A stretch of DNA of 64,000 nt from Chitinophaga pinensis DSM 2588 (GCF_000024005.1 NC_013132.1:5760001-5824000), one strand, 5' to 3'; positions 36,701 through 45,546 are shown, counted from the first letter of the stretch. Translations and numbers: made by a program. Notes: a model not told the origin generated them from the sequence alone.

Positions 36701-37730
36701 TGAGGGTAGCGATAAAGGCAACTGGACAATACCCTCTGCAACGAGAAGTAATCTGTTTTTTACAGGTTCGAAATCATATGTTTTGGCTGCCGGAAATATC
36801 ACTTTTAACAGGATTCCAACTAACAAAAAAGTCGTTGTTTCCTATTGGGCAATGGGTGGCACTTCACAAGTTAATGGAATTTCAGTTACAGGCGGTCCGA
36901 TGAGAAATGGCTGGACTTATTACGAGCATCTTCTGCCTGAAACAACAACTACTGTGACTGTAAGTGGCAATGCCAACATTGATGAACTTAGAATGTACCC
37001 AGCAGGAAGTCTTGTAACAACCTATAACTATGATCCTATATTGGGACTGACGTCTGGTGTTTCGCCCGACAACCAAACAACTTACTATGAATACGATACA
37101 CTTTATGGGTTAACAACTACCAGGGATGCCTATAAAAATGTTATTAAGGAAACAGAGTATTACGCTGTTGGGTTTAATACCACAGCCCCTATATGGCGTT
37201 CCACAGGTCAATCAAGATGTAAGCCGTGTCCAGCAAATGCTGCATATACGACTGACACGCTGCAATTGTTGTATGCGGACTATAACCCCAAAAGCACTAC
37301 CTGGAAGTCTCTAAAGTGGGAGGACGCGGGCAAGTCTACCACTTGTCCCATTGTAGCCGGATGGACTAACACTTCAACACCAGCACGCTGCCAGTTGACA
37401 ACTGGAGGACAACCAAATGGTAACCAGGAGCAGGAACAGATAGACGCAAATCCCTGCAGTCCTACCTATAATACCAAACGATGGGTGATTGTTGGTGTAC
37501 CTAATACCGTTTGTGTTGCTTGTATCGGTGTTGATAAGAAGGTAATCGGGGGTGTTTGTCAGACAGGAAACAGGGTGAATAGTTCTTCTCAGGCTGTTTT
37601 GCAGCCAGGTGGAGGGGTGCTGTATAAATGTACTTATCATTTTGAATGGAGTGATTGCAGCAAGAGTGCTGACTTCACCGAGAATAATGCAACACCATGT
37701 ACAATTAATTTAAGTTGTAGCGACTGGTAA
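33762..37730 (+). CDS. Large secreted RHS/YD-repeat-related protein without RHS core
   Basis: 1322 residues with a signal peptide (ends NTSAQ near 24). Residues about 30-110 hold the block 'FTGSGSFAIPLHTARSKDIT' and 'VGLGWEFKGGGMISRTVRG', which opens many Bacteroidota RHS-associated shell proteins (SpvB-like). YD-type strands such as 'TYNYDPILGLTSGVSPDNQTT' occur near 1090-1110. The last 170 residues are Cys-rich ('CKPCPANAAY', 'CVACIGVDKK', 'CTINLSCSDW'). No RHS DPxG core or toxin tip is present. It lies 93 bp before the second RHS gene and may help encapsulate it. AT-rich compared with the flanks. Confidence 0.75.
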   Translation: MRRQLFGLQCLCFLMCFVFNTSAQSNIGDPQFDYSPKTPAVGAMQQAIDVPVSHFTGSGSFAIPLHTARSKDITVPITIVYQAGGIKVDQDATMVGLGWEFKGGGMISRTVRGNPDEGLITKIWKDTIVTVVGTRRDTTIRYHSKVEEYVDMKGKHGGFYVDNGNSLDIPVLSTVMQQHNDAIKNGQVPSPSDMDWTFYGLNDASPDLFYYDFGNYSGKFFFGNNREPVLVPYNKDIKITPVFSQQNLNGWTNYYFDTWSITTPDGVTYFFGETDNSKSYATFQGGRRPNAWALTKVVNNLTKDSVLFTYDKAISSHTGTFNKEDFVTQQQLDSCNWPSFTKAVEVNGMEECQLATITTRNEQLNFYYSTTDSNYYHEQTVTTRFNRLDSFIVKNVNSAVPYKKIQFTYGSFLSKKLKLMEVLVMNYQRTQIMPYTFNYYDTAFRKVRVNSDSIPFFSYYAQDYWGYYNDARNDLKTTLYINGCNGEGMVSRKAAWPQMQRDALTEILYPTGGKVRLIYEPHSASGGRLMNGLVGDYETFFCDAHHNFSITDTIGGLRIKRIEQIDPVNNDTLIKTFKYNIFGSALSSGFLNSTPSIVTDVSNFQYCGNTISKPKYLVSTQNQQSGAGAGPYISYKNVSVAQERRGVQNGNTQYEYYDDTNTDSSFYFNICTNTNYCFPGSYDVLPNWQVRKPFENLLAGSVKSTRTYNSAGQLLKEEKMTYEAVRYPVMARIIELSSLLNTKICDRPPLPTYDYGNHPGVHYMNRPEDSYTFFRTYAIGKMSVLTRKITTDVYDVNGNKMTDTTTLYYESPYHINPTTSKTIASNGDTLRTETIFSMDLKDVNGTDSLGLQMRNASLNIPVASFTKRNNLVYSGGYILYKRTSPQDTKSILKREEFKLTTSTGVAPLALNLSSTYPKILNFPSTLFQRQAALSYDNDNNPIQLVTKDQEVRGLIWGYNNTLLIADVTNVGIGEIAFTGFEGSDKGNWTIPSATRSNLFFTGSKSYVLAAGNITFNRIPTNKKVVVSYWAMGGTSQVNGISVTGGPMRNGWTYYEHLLPETTTTVTVSGNANIDELRMYPAGSLVTTYNYDPILGLTSGVSPDNQTTYYEYDTLYGLTTTRDAYKNVIKETEYYAVGFNTTAPIWRSTGQSRCKPCPANAAYTTDTLQLLYADYNPKSTTWKSLKWEDAGKSTTCPIVAGWTNTSTPARCQLTTGGQPNGNQEQEQIDANPCSPTYNTKRWVIVGVPNTVCVACIGVDKKVIGGVCQTGNRVNSSSQAVLQPGGGVLYKCTYHFEWSDCSKSADFTENNATPCTINLSCSDW

Positions 37731-37823
37731 ACTTAACTGAATAGACAATATGGATCTGAAAGAATATGCTTTCAAATCTCGCGATCATCAGTATAAGACT
37801 ATCATTATTAAAGTAATAAACCT

Positions 37824-40800
37824 ATGGAGTTTAATAAAAATGTAATTCATCCTATAACACTGGGTGCTTTCCTGATTGTACCAGTTTTTTTGGCGGCACA
37901 AAACAAGCCTGGAGGAATACGCACAACAGCGACGCCTGTAGCTGTTCCGGCGGCATATACAAATACGCAAACGAATTATGTCAGGACCTGGGAGCCAGAT
38001 ATGCCTTTAACAGATCCTGCTGCTGTCGTGTCGGCGGCTCGGAAAGCGAGGGAGGTAAAACAGACTACTCAGTATTTGGATGGTTTGGGCAGGCCTTTGC
38101 AAACTGTTTCGAAAGCTACAAGTCCCAATGGCCGGGATATTGTTGTGCCAGTTGTTTATGATGCTTATGGCAGGGAAGAGTTCAAATACCTTCCTTATGT
38201 GCAACAAACAGCCAGTGACGGTAAATTTAAAATGGCTCCTTTTTCTGCTCAAAGGGATTTTTATAAGAACGGGGTACTCAATCCGGGAGTTGCGGAAGAC
38301 AGCATTTACTATAGCCGGACGCAATATGAGTCTTCTCCACTGAACAGGCCATTGAAGGGTTATGCTCCAGGGAGCAGCTGGGCGGCCAAACCTGCAGAAA
38401 CCCGCTATCTGGTTAATACGGTGAGCGACTCTGTTCGGATTTGGAATATGGGAACTGTTGTACCTACGAGCAATTCTAACTATGGTGCCGGGCAGTTACA
38501 GAAGAATGTAAGTATCGATGAACATGGTAGTCAGGTAGTTGAGTTTAAGGACAAAGAAGACCGGGTTGTTTTGAAGAAAGTACAAATTGCGAATAATCCC
38601 GGTACCGGACATATCGGATGGCTGTGTACTTACTATGTATATGATAATTTGGGGATGCTTCGCTTCGTCATCCCCCCGTTAGCCGTGGAAGCGATCAAAG
38701 GGGGGTGGACGATAAGTACTGTTGTGGCCAATGAGTTGTGTTTTCAATATCAGTATGACACCAGACAAAGGATGACCCTTAAACAGGTTCCTGGAGCAGG
38801 TGCGCTTTTGATGGTGTATGATGTGCGGGACAGGCTGGTGTTTACGCAAGACTCAGTTCAGCGTGCGAAATCTCCGATGGAATGGTTGGTGACCTTTTAT
38901 GATGACATCAACCGGCCTACGATGACGGCAATTTATAAGGCAACGGCGACAAGGGATACCCTACAAGCGAGAACGAACCGGGCTCCGACATATCAGAGTG
39001 TATCTTATGTGCAGGCGGCAAAGGCAGATCTGGCGTTGTACAGCCATGATGGTACACCTTTATATACTGCGACCAACAGCATCGAGCTATTGGATGGATT
39101 CGATACAAATGGATCCGGTGATACTGAGGCCAAAATAGATGGTTCGGTCACAGGAGATACGAATATAATCACAGCCAGCAATCCTTTGCCCAACATCCCT
39201 GCTTCTGCTTTAACACCCCTCTCCTATACATTCTATGATAATTATAATTATTCCGGGAAGTTGGCCTTTGTGGGTACAGATACGGGAAAGCTCCTGGCGG
39301 CAGATACCCTCTATCCTGAGCGGCTTCCAATAACAAATGTGACGCAAGGCCTTGTGACCGGTAGTAAGATAAGGGTATTGGGTACGGAAAAATGGCTGAC
39401 GACTACCACCTATTATGATGACAAGGCCAGGGCGATTCAGGTGGTAAGTGAGAATAATCTTGGTGGGAAGGATGTATTCAACACACTTTACAGCTTTAAG
39501 GGACTTGTATTGGGCACTTATCTGCGCCATCAGAACCCTAAAAGCAGTATGTCACAAAGTACCTTATTGACCACTATGACTTATGATCATGGCGGACGGT
39601 TATTGACGGTAAGAAAAAGGCTAAATGATGATGTTAATCAAGAGAAGCTGATTGCCTCCAATAGTTATGATGAACTTGGACAGCTTAGACTGAAGCGTTT
39701 AGGAGTGACATCTTCAGGAAGTATGATTGACAGTTTGAATTATACCTATAATATCCGTGGCTGGTTGCAGGGTATCAACAAAAACTTCGTGAACAGCGGA
39801 ACCAGTACATCTAACTGGTTTGGACAGGAACTGAGTTATGATTATGGCTTTGATTCCGCCCAGTATAATGGGAATATATCAGGGGTGAAATGGAAAACGC
39901 GTGCTGACAGTGCCTGGGCGTATGGTTATAACTATGACAAAGCAAACCGTCTGGCTGGGGCGTATTTTACCCAGAAAAATGGTGGCAGCTGGGCTCAGGA
40001 CAAGAAGAATTTTTCTGTCAGCAATCTGAGTTATGATGCCAATAGCAATATCAAAACCATGTTGCAGAAGGGCATGGTAGGCACCACCAGCAAAACGATA
40101 GATAGCCTTATCTATTCATATTCTGCGAACAGTAATAAACTGGCCGGGGTGCGTGACATTGACTCATCGATTACGAAGTCGGCGCAGCTGGGTGATTTTA
40201 TAGATGGAAACACAGGTGCAACTGATTATGGTTATGATGGCAATGGCAACCTGATCTCGGATTTGAATAAGAGGATTACTTCAATCAGTTACAACCATCT
40301 GAATCTTCCGTCTGTGATCACCATTACGGGTAAAGGAACGATAACCTACCAATATGATGCTTCAGGAAACAAACTATCTAAGACGGTTTTGGATAACAGC
40401 GGGAGTTCACCTAAAACTACAGTTACAGATTATGCTGGTGCCTTTGTGTACAGGCAAGATAGCCTGGAGCTAATCGGCCATGAAGAAGGTCGTATCCGTC
40501 CGATTTATAAAAGCGGGCAACCGATAGTGTATGCTTACGATTATTTCGAGAAAGATCACCTGGGCAATGTGCGCACGGTGCTGACCGATCAGACTGATTT
40601 TACGATGTATGCGGCGACTATGGAGACTGAGGCGGCGCCTCAGGAGGCTGCATTGTTTAGCAATGTGGAGGAAACACGGGCTGAAAAACCATCGGGCTAT
40701 CCGGAAGACCAGACCACAGAGGAGAACAAATCGGTAGCGAAGCTGAATGCCAAACAGGGCGGTAAGAAGATCGGGCCTTCATTGGTATTGCGGGTAATGG

Positions 40801-42209
40801 CTGGCGATACGGTTCAGATCAATGCGAAGGCTTTCTATAAATCTCAGGGACCAACGGACAATACGGCCAAGGCTGCTGTAGAGGATATGATTGCTGGATT
40901 GGTACAGGCTTTTGGTAGTAGTGTTGGGGAAAGTGATTTGCATGCTTCAGAAGTCGTTTCGAATAATACTCCTTTTAACGCAGATTTCTATAATAATGAT
41001 TATCAACGTTTAAAAGAGAAAAGTCAGGCAAATGAAGAGTCTAACCGCCCTAAGGCTTATTTAAACTTTGTTTTATTCGACGATGATTTTAAATTAGTGA
41101 AGGATAACAGCGGGGTAAGGCAGATCAAGGCTGACCCGAACGAGCTGCAAGAGCTTGGTGTGGATAAGATGGCGGTTGCCAAAAGTGGTTTCTTGTACGT
41201 TTATACGAGCAACGAAAGTCAGCAGGATGTGTTCTTTGATAATGTTGTGTTGGGATTGAGTAGCGGACCTCTATTGGAAGAAACGCATTATTATCCGTTT
41301 GGCTTGACGATGGCGGGGATATCGACAAATGCGTTGAAGGGTGTGAATTATGCTAAGAACAGAAAGGAGTTTAATGGAATTGAGCATACTACCGATCTTG
41401 ATCTTAATCAATACGATGCTTTTTATAGGACATTAGATCCGCAGATTGGGAGATGGGCGCAGGTTGATCCTAGACCTCATGAGATGTTTAGTCCTTATGT
41501 TGCCATGGCAGGAAATCCCATTCTATACTCTGATCCTCTTGGCGATACCACCTATAGATTTGATACCAAGGGAATTTATTTAGGGATGTTTGACACCGAC
41601 CAAGCAGGAATGGTGGGTGCATTCGGATCGAATTCTACGTCTAAAGATGGGAAGGGTAACGAGAAAACAACATATAATGCAATTACCTATTTTGGTTTCA
41701 ACGATCCAGAAAATGATGCAGAACAATTGGCTACCATGACAGTTGGACTAAAAGGATTAGTAATAGTTTCAGACGAAAACATTAATTATGTGATGGATAG
41801 ATCAGATAGCAAACACAGATCTATGATTTCGCGATGGTTTTTTGCTTTTAGAGAAAGCGAAGACCGAATGGACTTTAATTGGAACTATACGTTACCAAGT
41901 CAGGGGGTACTTCCTAACTCCCATGATATGTCTGACTACGATGGCATTGGCGGATTTATGTTATTTTCGGGTGCAAGTACAAATGCATATAATTTAAATG
42001 ATGCAGGGCAATTTTTATGGGGAAACTCTATGCAGCGAATGGGTTTCGGATACTTTAGTGCAAAATTCGGTTCTCAAGCGAACGAGTTATTTGGTGATAC
42101 GAAGGCCGATCAACAAGCAATAAGAAAAGGATTCCATTATAAAGTACGCACATCGAAAATAGCTGCTGGACCATTTAATGGTTTACCTAGAGAAGTAGAG
42201 GACAAATAA
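37824..42209 (+). CDS. RHS repeat protein with DUF6443 start and polymorphic C-terminal tip
   Basis: 1461 residues. Order: signal peptide (about 1-26); DUF6443 ('NYVRTWEPDMPLTDPAAV' and 'LDGLGRPLQTVSKATSPNGRD', about 50-110); YD repeats (about 110-950); RHS core ('EETHYYPFGLTMAGIS', about 1150) ending 'NPILYSDPLGD' near 1242; then a variable tip of about 220 residues. The tip contains 'DYDGIGGFMLFSGASTNAYN', 'DAGQFLWGNSM' and 'AKFGSQANELF'; it looks like a toxin domain but I cannot assign its activity. The next gene, 27 bp away, is the candidate immunity protein. A partial copy of the core lies at 43171. Confidence 0.85.
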   Translation: MEFNKNVIHPITLGAFLIVPVFLAAQNKPGGIRTTATPVAVPAAYTNTQTNYVRTWEPDMPLTDPAAVVSAARKAREVKQTTQYLDGLGRPLQTVSKATSPNGRDIVVPVVYDAYGREEFKYLPYVQQTASDGKFKMAPFSAQRDFYKNGVLNPGVAEDSIYYSRTQYESSPLNRPLKGYAPGSSWAAKPAETRYLVNTVSDSVRIWNMGTVVPTSNSNYGAGQLQKNVSIDEHGSQVVEFKDKEDRVVLKKVQIANNPGTGHIGWLCTYYVYDNLGMLRFVIPPLAVEAIKGGWTISTVVANELCFQYQYDTRQRMTLKQVPGAGALLMVYDVRDRLVFTQDSVQRAKSPMEWLVTFYDDINRPTMTAIYKATATRDTLQARTNRAPTYQSVSYVQAAKADLALYSHDGTPLYTATNSIELLDGFDTNGSGDTEAKIDGSVTGDTNIITASNPLPNIPASALTPLSYTFYDNYNYSGKLAFVGTDTGKLLAADTLYPERLPITNVTQGLVTGSKIRVLGTEKWLTTTTYYDDKARAIQVVSENNLGGKDVFNTLYSFKGLVLGTYLRHQNPKSSMSQSTLLTTMTYDHGGRLLTVRKRLNDDVNQEKLIASNSYDELGQLRLKRLGVTSSGSMIDSLNYTYNIRGWLQGINKNFVNSGTSTSNWFGQELSYDYGFDSAQYNGNISGVKWKTRADSAWAYGYNYDKANRLAGAYFTQKNGGSWAQDKKNFSVSNLSYDANSNIKTMLQKGMVGTTSKTIDSLIYSYSANSNKLAGVRDIDSSITKSAQLGDFIDGNTGATDYGYDGNGNLISDLNKRITSISYNHLNLPSVITITGKGTITYQYDASGNKLSKTVLDNSGSSPKTTVTDYAGAFVYRQDSLELIGHEEGRIRPIYKSGQPIVYAYDYFEKDHLGNVRTVLTDQTDFTMYAATMETEAAPQEAALFSNVEETRAEKPSGYPEDQTTEENKSVAKLNAKQGGKKIGPSLVLRVMAGDTVQINAKAFYKSQGPTDNTAKAAVEDMIAGLVQAFGSSVGESDLHASEVVSNNTPFNADFYNNDYQRLKEKSQANEESNRPKAYLNFVLFDDDFKLVKDNSGVRQIKADPNELQELGVDKMAVAKSGFLYVYTSNESQQDVFFDNVVLGLSSGPLLEETHYYPFGLTMAGISTNALKGVNYAKNRKEFNGIEHTTDLDLNQYDAFYRTLDPQIGRWAQVDPRPHEMFSPYVAMAGNPILYSDPLGDTTYRFDTKGIYLGMFDTDQAGMVGAFGSNSTSKDGKGNEKTTYNAITYFGFNDPENDAEQLATMTVGLKGLVIVSDENINYVMDRSDSKHRSMISRWFFAFRESEDRMDFNWNYTLPSQGVLPNSHDMSDYDGIGGFMLFSGASTNAYNLNDAGQFLWGNSMQRMGFGYFSAKFGSQANELFGDTKADQQAIRKGFHYKVRTSKIAAGPFNGLPREVEDK

Positions 42210-42236
42210 ATTGTTAATTTCTTATTTGGATCAAAA

Positions 42237-42557
42237 ATGAATAAAAGTATGAAAAAGTGGTGGGAAACCAGAAGGTTAGTATTTAACGTTTATATTATTT
42301 TAAGTGGACTTCTTTGTTTAATAACAATGAGGTTATTAAATCGGGCTTCCGTCAATTTCTTTATGGCCCCCTTTCTTTTATTTTACTTATTGCTTCTTAA
42401 TATAGGATATACTCTGTTTTATATTTTATTTTGCAAACGTGTAGAACAAGATGATATAAACCTAATAAAAAGGAAATTTAACGGACTCGTTATAGGAGTT
42501 ATATTAGTCGATATACTCTTAGCTTATTTGATAGTGACTACTATACCGCATCATTAA
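42237..42557 (+). CDS. Small three-helix membrane protein, candidate RHS immunity protein
   Basis: 106 residues. After 'KKWWETRRLVFNVYIILSGL' come three hydrophobic helices, near 15-32, 42-65 and 82-102, with no other domain. It begins 27 bp after the RHS stop, is on the same strand, and is closed by a hairpin terminator at 42605. In polymorphic toxin loci the gene directly after a variable tip usually encodes its immunity protein. The role is inferred from position. It might also be an unrelated membrane protein. Confidence 0.65.
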   Translation: MNKSMKKWWETRRLVFNVYIILSGLLCLITMRLLNRASVNFFMAPFLLFYLLLLNIGYTLFYILFCKRVEQDDINLIKRKFNGLVIGVILVDILLAYLIVTTIPHH

Positions 42558-42604
42558 AAATTCCCAGGTCTCTATATCGCAAGACACTATGATGCTTGGT
42601 AAAG

Positions 42605-42632
42605 ACAAGGCGGCGCTTTTGCTCCGCCTTGT
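42605..42632 (+). terminator. Intrinsic terminator after the RHS/immunity genes
   Basis: ACAAGGCGG (42605-42613) pairs perfectly with CCGCCTTGT (42624-42632) around a 10-nt loop. The trailing T-run is modest. Confidence 0.75.
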
Positions 42633-42752
42633 TCATCTCGTATTGTTTTTCTATAGATACAAACATGCCTCAGGAACCGGATCGAATCAGTTTGAAGCCC
42701 CTTTTTCACGTCCGTGAATGTCAATTTTTACTACCAGTCAAGCGATTTTGAG

Positions 42753-42773
42753 ATCCTGAGATGAACTCAGGAT
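42753..42773. repeat. Dispersed GTCATCCTGAG-type palindromic repeat
   Basis: ATCCTGAG (42753-42760) and CTCAGGAT (42766-42773) form a perfect 8-bp stem with loop ATGAA, followed by GACG. It is a copy of the element seen near 44798-44880, 44969-44985 and 45221-45244. The rest of 42633-42951 has no gene. Confidence 0.65.
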
Positions 42774-42951
42774 GACGTGATGGCTAAGATGACTGTAAGA
42801 GGCATCACATCATGCGGTTTGGATGGCGTCCTATTTAAGGCATTTCTTCAATCAAATTTTCATCGATAATTTCAAATATTCAAGGACTGCCATTACCACT
42901 ATTTCCTGTTCTTCAGTAACCGGGTAGATAATTAGGGTATTCATTTTTTGA

Positions 42952-43171
42952 CTAGTTGTTTGAATTGATGAGGTTTACGATTACTTTGATCATGGTGTCT
43001 TTCTCTTCAGACTTACTCTCTGCAATCATTAATGTAAGTGCAACGAGTGCGTTATCTGCAATCCGCTTGGCACCATGCTTTGTATATAAGATGGCGTTTT
43101 TATCCATAAACCAAACAAAAAGATAAGCCGCAATTCTTTTATTACCATCTGAAAAGGAATGATTCTTTACA
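42952..43171 (-). pseudogene. C-terminal remnant of a Fic family gene
   Basis: The minus strand encodes 'VVKNHSFSDGNKRIAAYLFV', which contains the Fic motif HxFxDGNxR, then 'RIADNALVALTLMIAESKSE' and an intact C-terminus. This matches the end of the RhuM-linked Fic/DOC proteins. Everything upstream of the motif is lost: the sequence changes at about 43165-43175 into a copied RHS segment running on the opposite strand. No proper start codon remains, so it is a truncated gene. Confidence 0.7.
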
Positions 43172-43323
43172 ACGAAAGCCAACAGGAGGTGTTGTTTGAT
43201 AATGTTGTGCTGGGATTGAGTAGCGGCCCGCTACCGGAGGAAACGCATTATTATCCGTTTGGACTGACGATGGCGAGGATATCGACGAATGCGTTGTAGG
43301 GTGCGCATTATGCGGAAAACAGA
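43171..43323 (+). repeat. Duplicated RHS core segment, interrupted by a stop codon
   Basis: From 43171 the sequence aligns without gaps to 41211 onward in the full-length RHS gene, with about 20 mismatches in the first 140 bases by eye. The copied frame encodes 'EETHYYPFGLTMARIS' but has TAG at 43297-43299 where the intact gene has AAG. The frame reopens and continues into the gene at 43324. It is the anchor of an orphan tip cassette. Confidence 0.85.
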
Positions 43324-44232
43324 GTGAAGTATAATGGAAAGGAATTGCAGCGCAGAGAATTTGCAGACGGAAGTGGGCTGGAATGGTATGATTACGGAGC
43401 GAGGATGTATGACCAGCAGATTGGGAGATGGCATGTGGTGGATCCTAAATCTGAAAAGTATAACTATATTTCCCCGTATAATTATGCGTTAAACGATCCT
43501 ATCAAATTTATTGATCCCGATGGGAAGGATGTTCGTATAAGCATTGACAACGAAAAACGTATGATTATACTATCGTCGAACATCTTTGTGATAGGCGCAG
43601 GAGCAAAAGAACAAACTGAAAAGTATAATCAATTTCTTGCAGATAACGCAAGACTATTAAGTGGCACGTTTAATGATGATGAAGGAAACGAATGGAGCAT
43701 CTCATTAGATATAAAGTACCAAGAGGGAACTCAGGAGGACAAAAAGAGAATCGCCGACAACCCAAATGGTGATAACATTTTAGATCTAGAGGCTCATGGT
43801 AACTTTGCTCGAGCTGAGAGCATCGACGGTCGAACTCCCGAAGGAAAATTCGTTCGGGCTGATCCAAATGATCCATATAGCAGAATAATTGCGCGATACA
43901 ATGGCATCGGTCGACGAACAGTTATCGGAATTGGACAAAACCACAATTCTGCATTTTCAAACGGGTTGACCGGTTTCCATGAAAGTTTGCATTTGTTTGG
44001 GCTTGAAGATAGATATTTCCTAACCTCACAAAGGGAATTTGCAGGCGCTCATAGCGGTTATGATGGAGACGTTATGGGAGTACCAGCTAATTACCCTGCG
44101 AGCAAACTAACAATGCATAAAAGTCACTTCCAAAACTGGGGGAATTATATTCTGAACAATAAATTACCTTCTGGATCAATTATAAACGTAAATGTGGATA
44201 GAAATCCTAAAACACAAGAATTACTCCCATGA
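43324..44232 (+). CDS. Orphan RHS tip with metzincin-like zinc metallopeptidase domain
   Basis: 302 residues from a GTG at 43324, just after the stop in the copied core. Residues 1-68 are the end of the RHS core ('[20 protein letters not shown]', '[10 protein letters not shown]'-like end). The remaining roughly 230 residues are a new tip. It contains His219-Glu220-Ser-Leu-His223-Leu-Phe-Gly226-Leu-Glu-Asp229, which fits the metzincin zinc site HExxHxxGxxH/D, and 'DVMG' at 249-252 as a candidate Met-turn. This predicts a zinc endopeptidase toxin. It lacks signal peptide and repeats, so alone it is probably a silent cassette. Its stop overlaps the next gene's ATG. Confidence 0.75.
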   Translation: MKYNGKELQRREFADGSGLEWYDYGARMYDQQIGRWHVVDPKSEKYNYISPYNYALNDPIKFIDPDGKDVRISIDNEKRMIILSSNIFVIGAGAKEQTEKYNQFLADNARLLSGTFNDDEGNEWSISLDIKYQEGTQEDKKRIADNPNGDNILDLEAHGNFARAESIDGRTPEGKFVRADPNDPYSRIIARYNGIGRRTVIGIGQNHNSAFSNGLTGFHESLHLFGLEDRYFLTSQREFAGAHSGYDGDVMGVPANYPASKLTMHKSHFQNWGNYILNNKLPSGSIINVNVDRNPKTQELLP

Positions 44233-44720
44233 AAATAAAAAAATATTTGATTGCTACAATTTTGATATTAGGTTGTTCTTCGTGCAACAAGGTTTTTTTC
44301 GCTGACAAAGCAACTATTCTTCATGAGCAAGATGGATATATCTTTGAGCAAAAAAATCAAATGATCTTTGTTCCGCTTGATATAAATTTTGATTTTTTTA
44401 GCCAGATTACAAATAAAAAAGGATACCGAATATACCAGGCACCAGGCTATGACGATGCTAAATATGCTCAGGGAGATAGCGCTGTATTGAATTTACATTA
44501 TTTAGATTCAAAAAGTAAGTCCGATGCGATATTGAGTGAGAAGGTTCATTTGGTGAGAGTTAAGGTGGTTTACACAGAAAACAAAAAAAGCTTGTCAAAT
44601 GAGAAAGCTGAAATTCGATTTGATTTTCAAGATAAACTCTATTCCTTTACAGCCTACGCCAATCGTTATTTACAGGTTTACCAAGTAGTTGGTGTTATAT
44701 CCAAATTGGATCGGAAGTAA
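44229..44720 (+). CDS. Lipoprotein, candidate immunity protein for the metallopeptidase tip
   Basis: 163 residues beginning [19 protein letters not shown]. The lipobox LILGC gives a lipidated Cys16, so the protein should sit in the periplasm or outer membrane. The mature part is beta-rich and not recognised. The ATG overlaps the toxin-tip stop (ATGA), which implies translational coupling. A periplasmic lipoprotein is a fitting inhibitor for a secreted peptidase. The role is inferred from position and coupling. A terminator follows at 44751. Confidence 0.65.
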   Translation: MKIKKYLIATILILGCSSCNKVFFADKATILHEQDGYIFEQKNQMIFVPLDINFDFFSQITNKKGYRIYQAPGYDDAKYAQGDSAVLNLHYLDSKSKSDAILSEKVHLVRVKVVYTENKKSLSNEKAEIRFDFQDKLYSFTAYANRYLQVYQVVGVISKLDRK

Positions 44721-44750
44721 TAACCTTAAAAGATGTTAACAATTATAACG

Positions 44751-44779
44751 AAAAAGGTGCAGTTTAGCTGCGCCTTTTT
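44751..44779 (+). terminator. Intrinsic terminator after the orphan toxin/immunity pair
   Basis: AAAAAGGTGCAG (44751-44762) pairs with CTGCGCCTTTTT (44768-44779) with one G-T pair, and the T-run is part of the stem end. Typical Rho-independent form. Confidence 0.85.
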
Positions 44780-44797
44780 ACTTTTTCTAATATGGTT

Positions 44798-45244
44798 GTC
44801 ATCCTGAGTTTAATATCAGTTTTTTTAATTCCTAAAAGAACTTTCTTGTATAGGATGCTGAGATAACTCGGGATGGTGTGATGGTGATCCAGTTGTGTTT
44901 AAGGAATTTCGTCATGCCGGGGAAGGCCGGCATCCCATAACTGCAAGGTAGCCTTTGTGATGCCAGACCCTGAGATGAAATCAGGATGACGTTAAGTGAT
45001 GATGATGACGATATGCCCTATCCAATTTATTGATAGATTATCCAATTTTCTTAATGGTTTTTCAAAATAATTTATAGTTAAGTTTTTGTTGCGGTTGTAA
45101 GTTTTTATCTGCTTTTTTGCGGTGTGAACATGGAGTAAAAAATGCGGCTTTTCTCTTTAAAGGAGAAATAATCTTCTTTACAATTGTTCTTCAACCTTGG
45201 TATCGGATAGGGTTGAGGAGATCCTGACATAAGTCAGGATGACG
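44798..45244. repeat. Cluster of dispersed palindromic repeats
   Basis: Three copies of one element lie in a gene-free stretch: GTCATCCTGAG at 44798-44808 with a partner GCTGAGATAACTCGGGATGG near 44857-44876; CCTGA/TCAGG at 44969-44985; and ATCCTGAC/GTCAGGAT at 45221-45240. A related hairpin ATGCCGG/CCGGCAT lies at 44914-44933. Several are followed by GACG. The XRE gene begins just after the last copy. Confidence 0.65.
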
Positions 45245-45312
45245 ACAGAGGCAAGAAAGTGCTGCGCATAAACGATATGGTGTGGATGGTTTTGCTTCGC
45301 CATAAATTCGGT

Positions 45313-45546
45313 ATGGCTGAGATTTCTAAAATTGACAGGTATATAATTGATAAGGTTCGTGAGCGCCGCCTGGAGTTGAATATTACTCAGGTGGATCTGT
45401 CTTTGCGGCTGGAAAAGTCTGACAAATATATTTCTCAGTTTGAGTCTTACAAAACTGGCAGACGTTATAGTGCCTTTATGATTAATGAGATTGCAAAGGC
45501 GCTGGATTGCTCGCCAAGGGATTTCTGGCCGGAGAAGGCGTTGTGA
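45313..45546 (+). CDS. XRE family helix-turn-helix DNA-binding protein
   Basis: 77 residues from the ATG at 45313 (MAEISKIDRYIIDKVRERR). An in-frame ATG at 45259 would add 18 residues encoded partly by the palindromic repeat, so I reject it. The Cro/C1-type HTH covers about 12-70, with 'NITQVDLSLRLEKSDKYISQFE' near 24-45 and 'INEIAKALDCSPRDFWP' near 57-73. It is a small stand-alone regulator. Its target is unknown, and the adjacent genes are not an obvious antitoxin partner. Confidence 0.85.
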   Translation: MAEISKIDRYIIDKVRERRLELNITQVDLSLRLEKSDKYISQFESYKTGRRYSAFMINEIAKALDCSPRDFWPEKAL

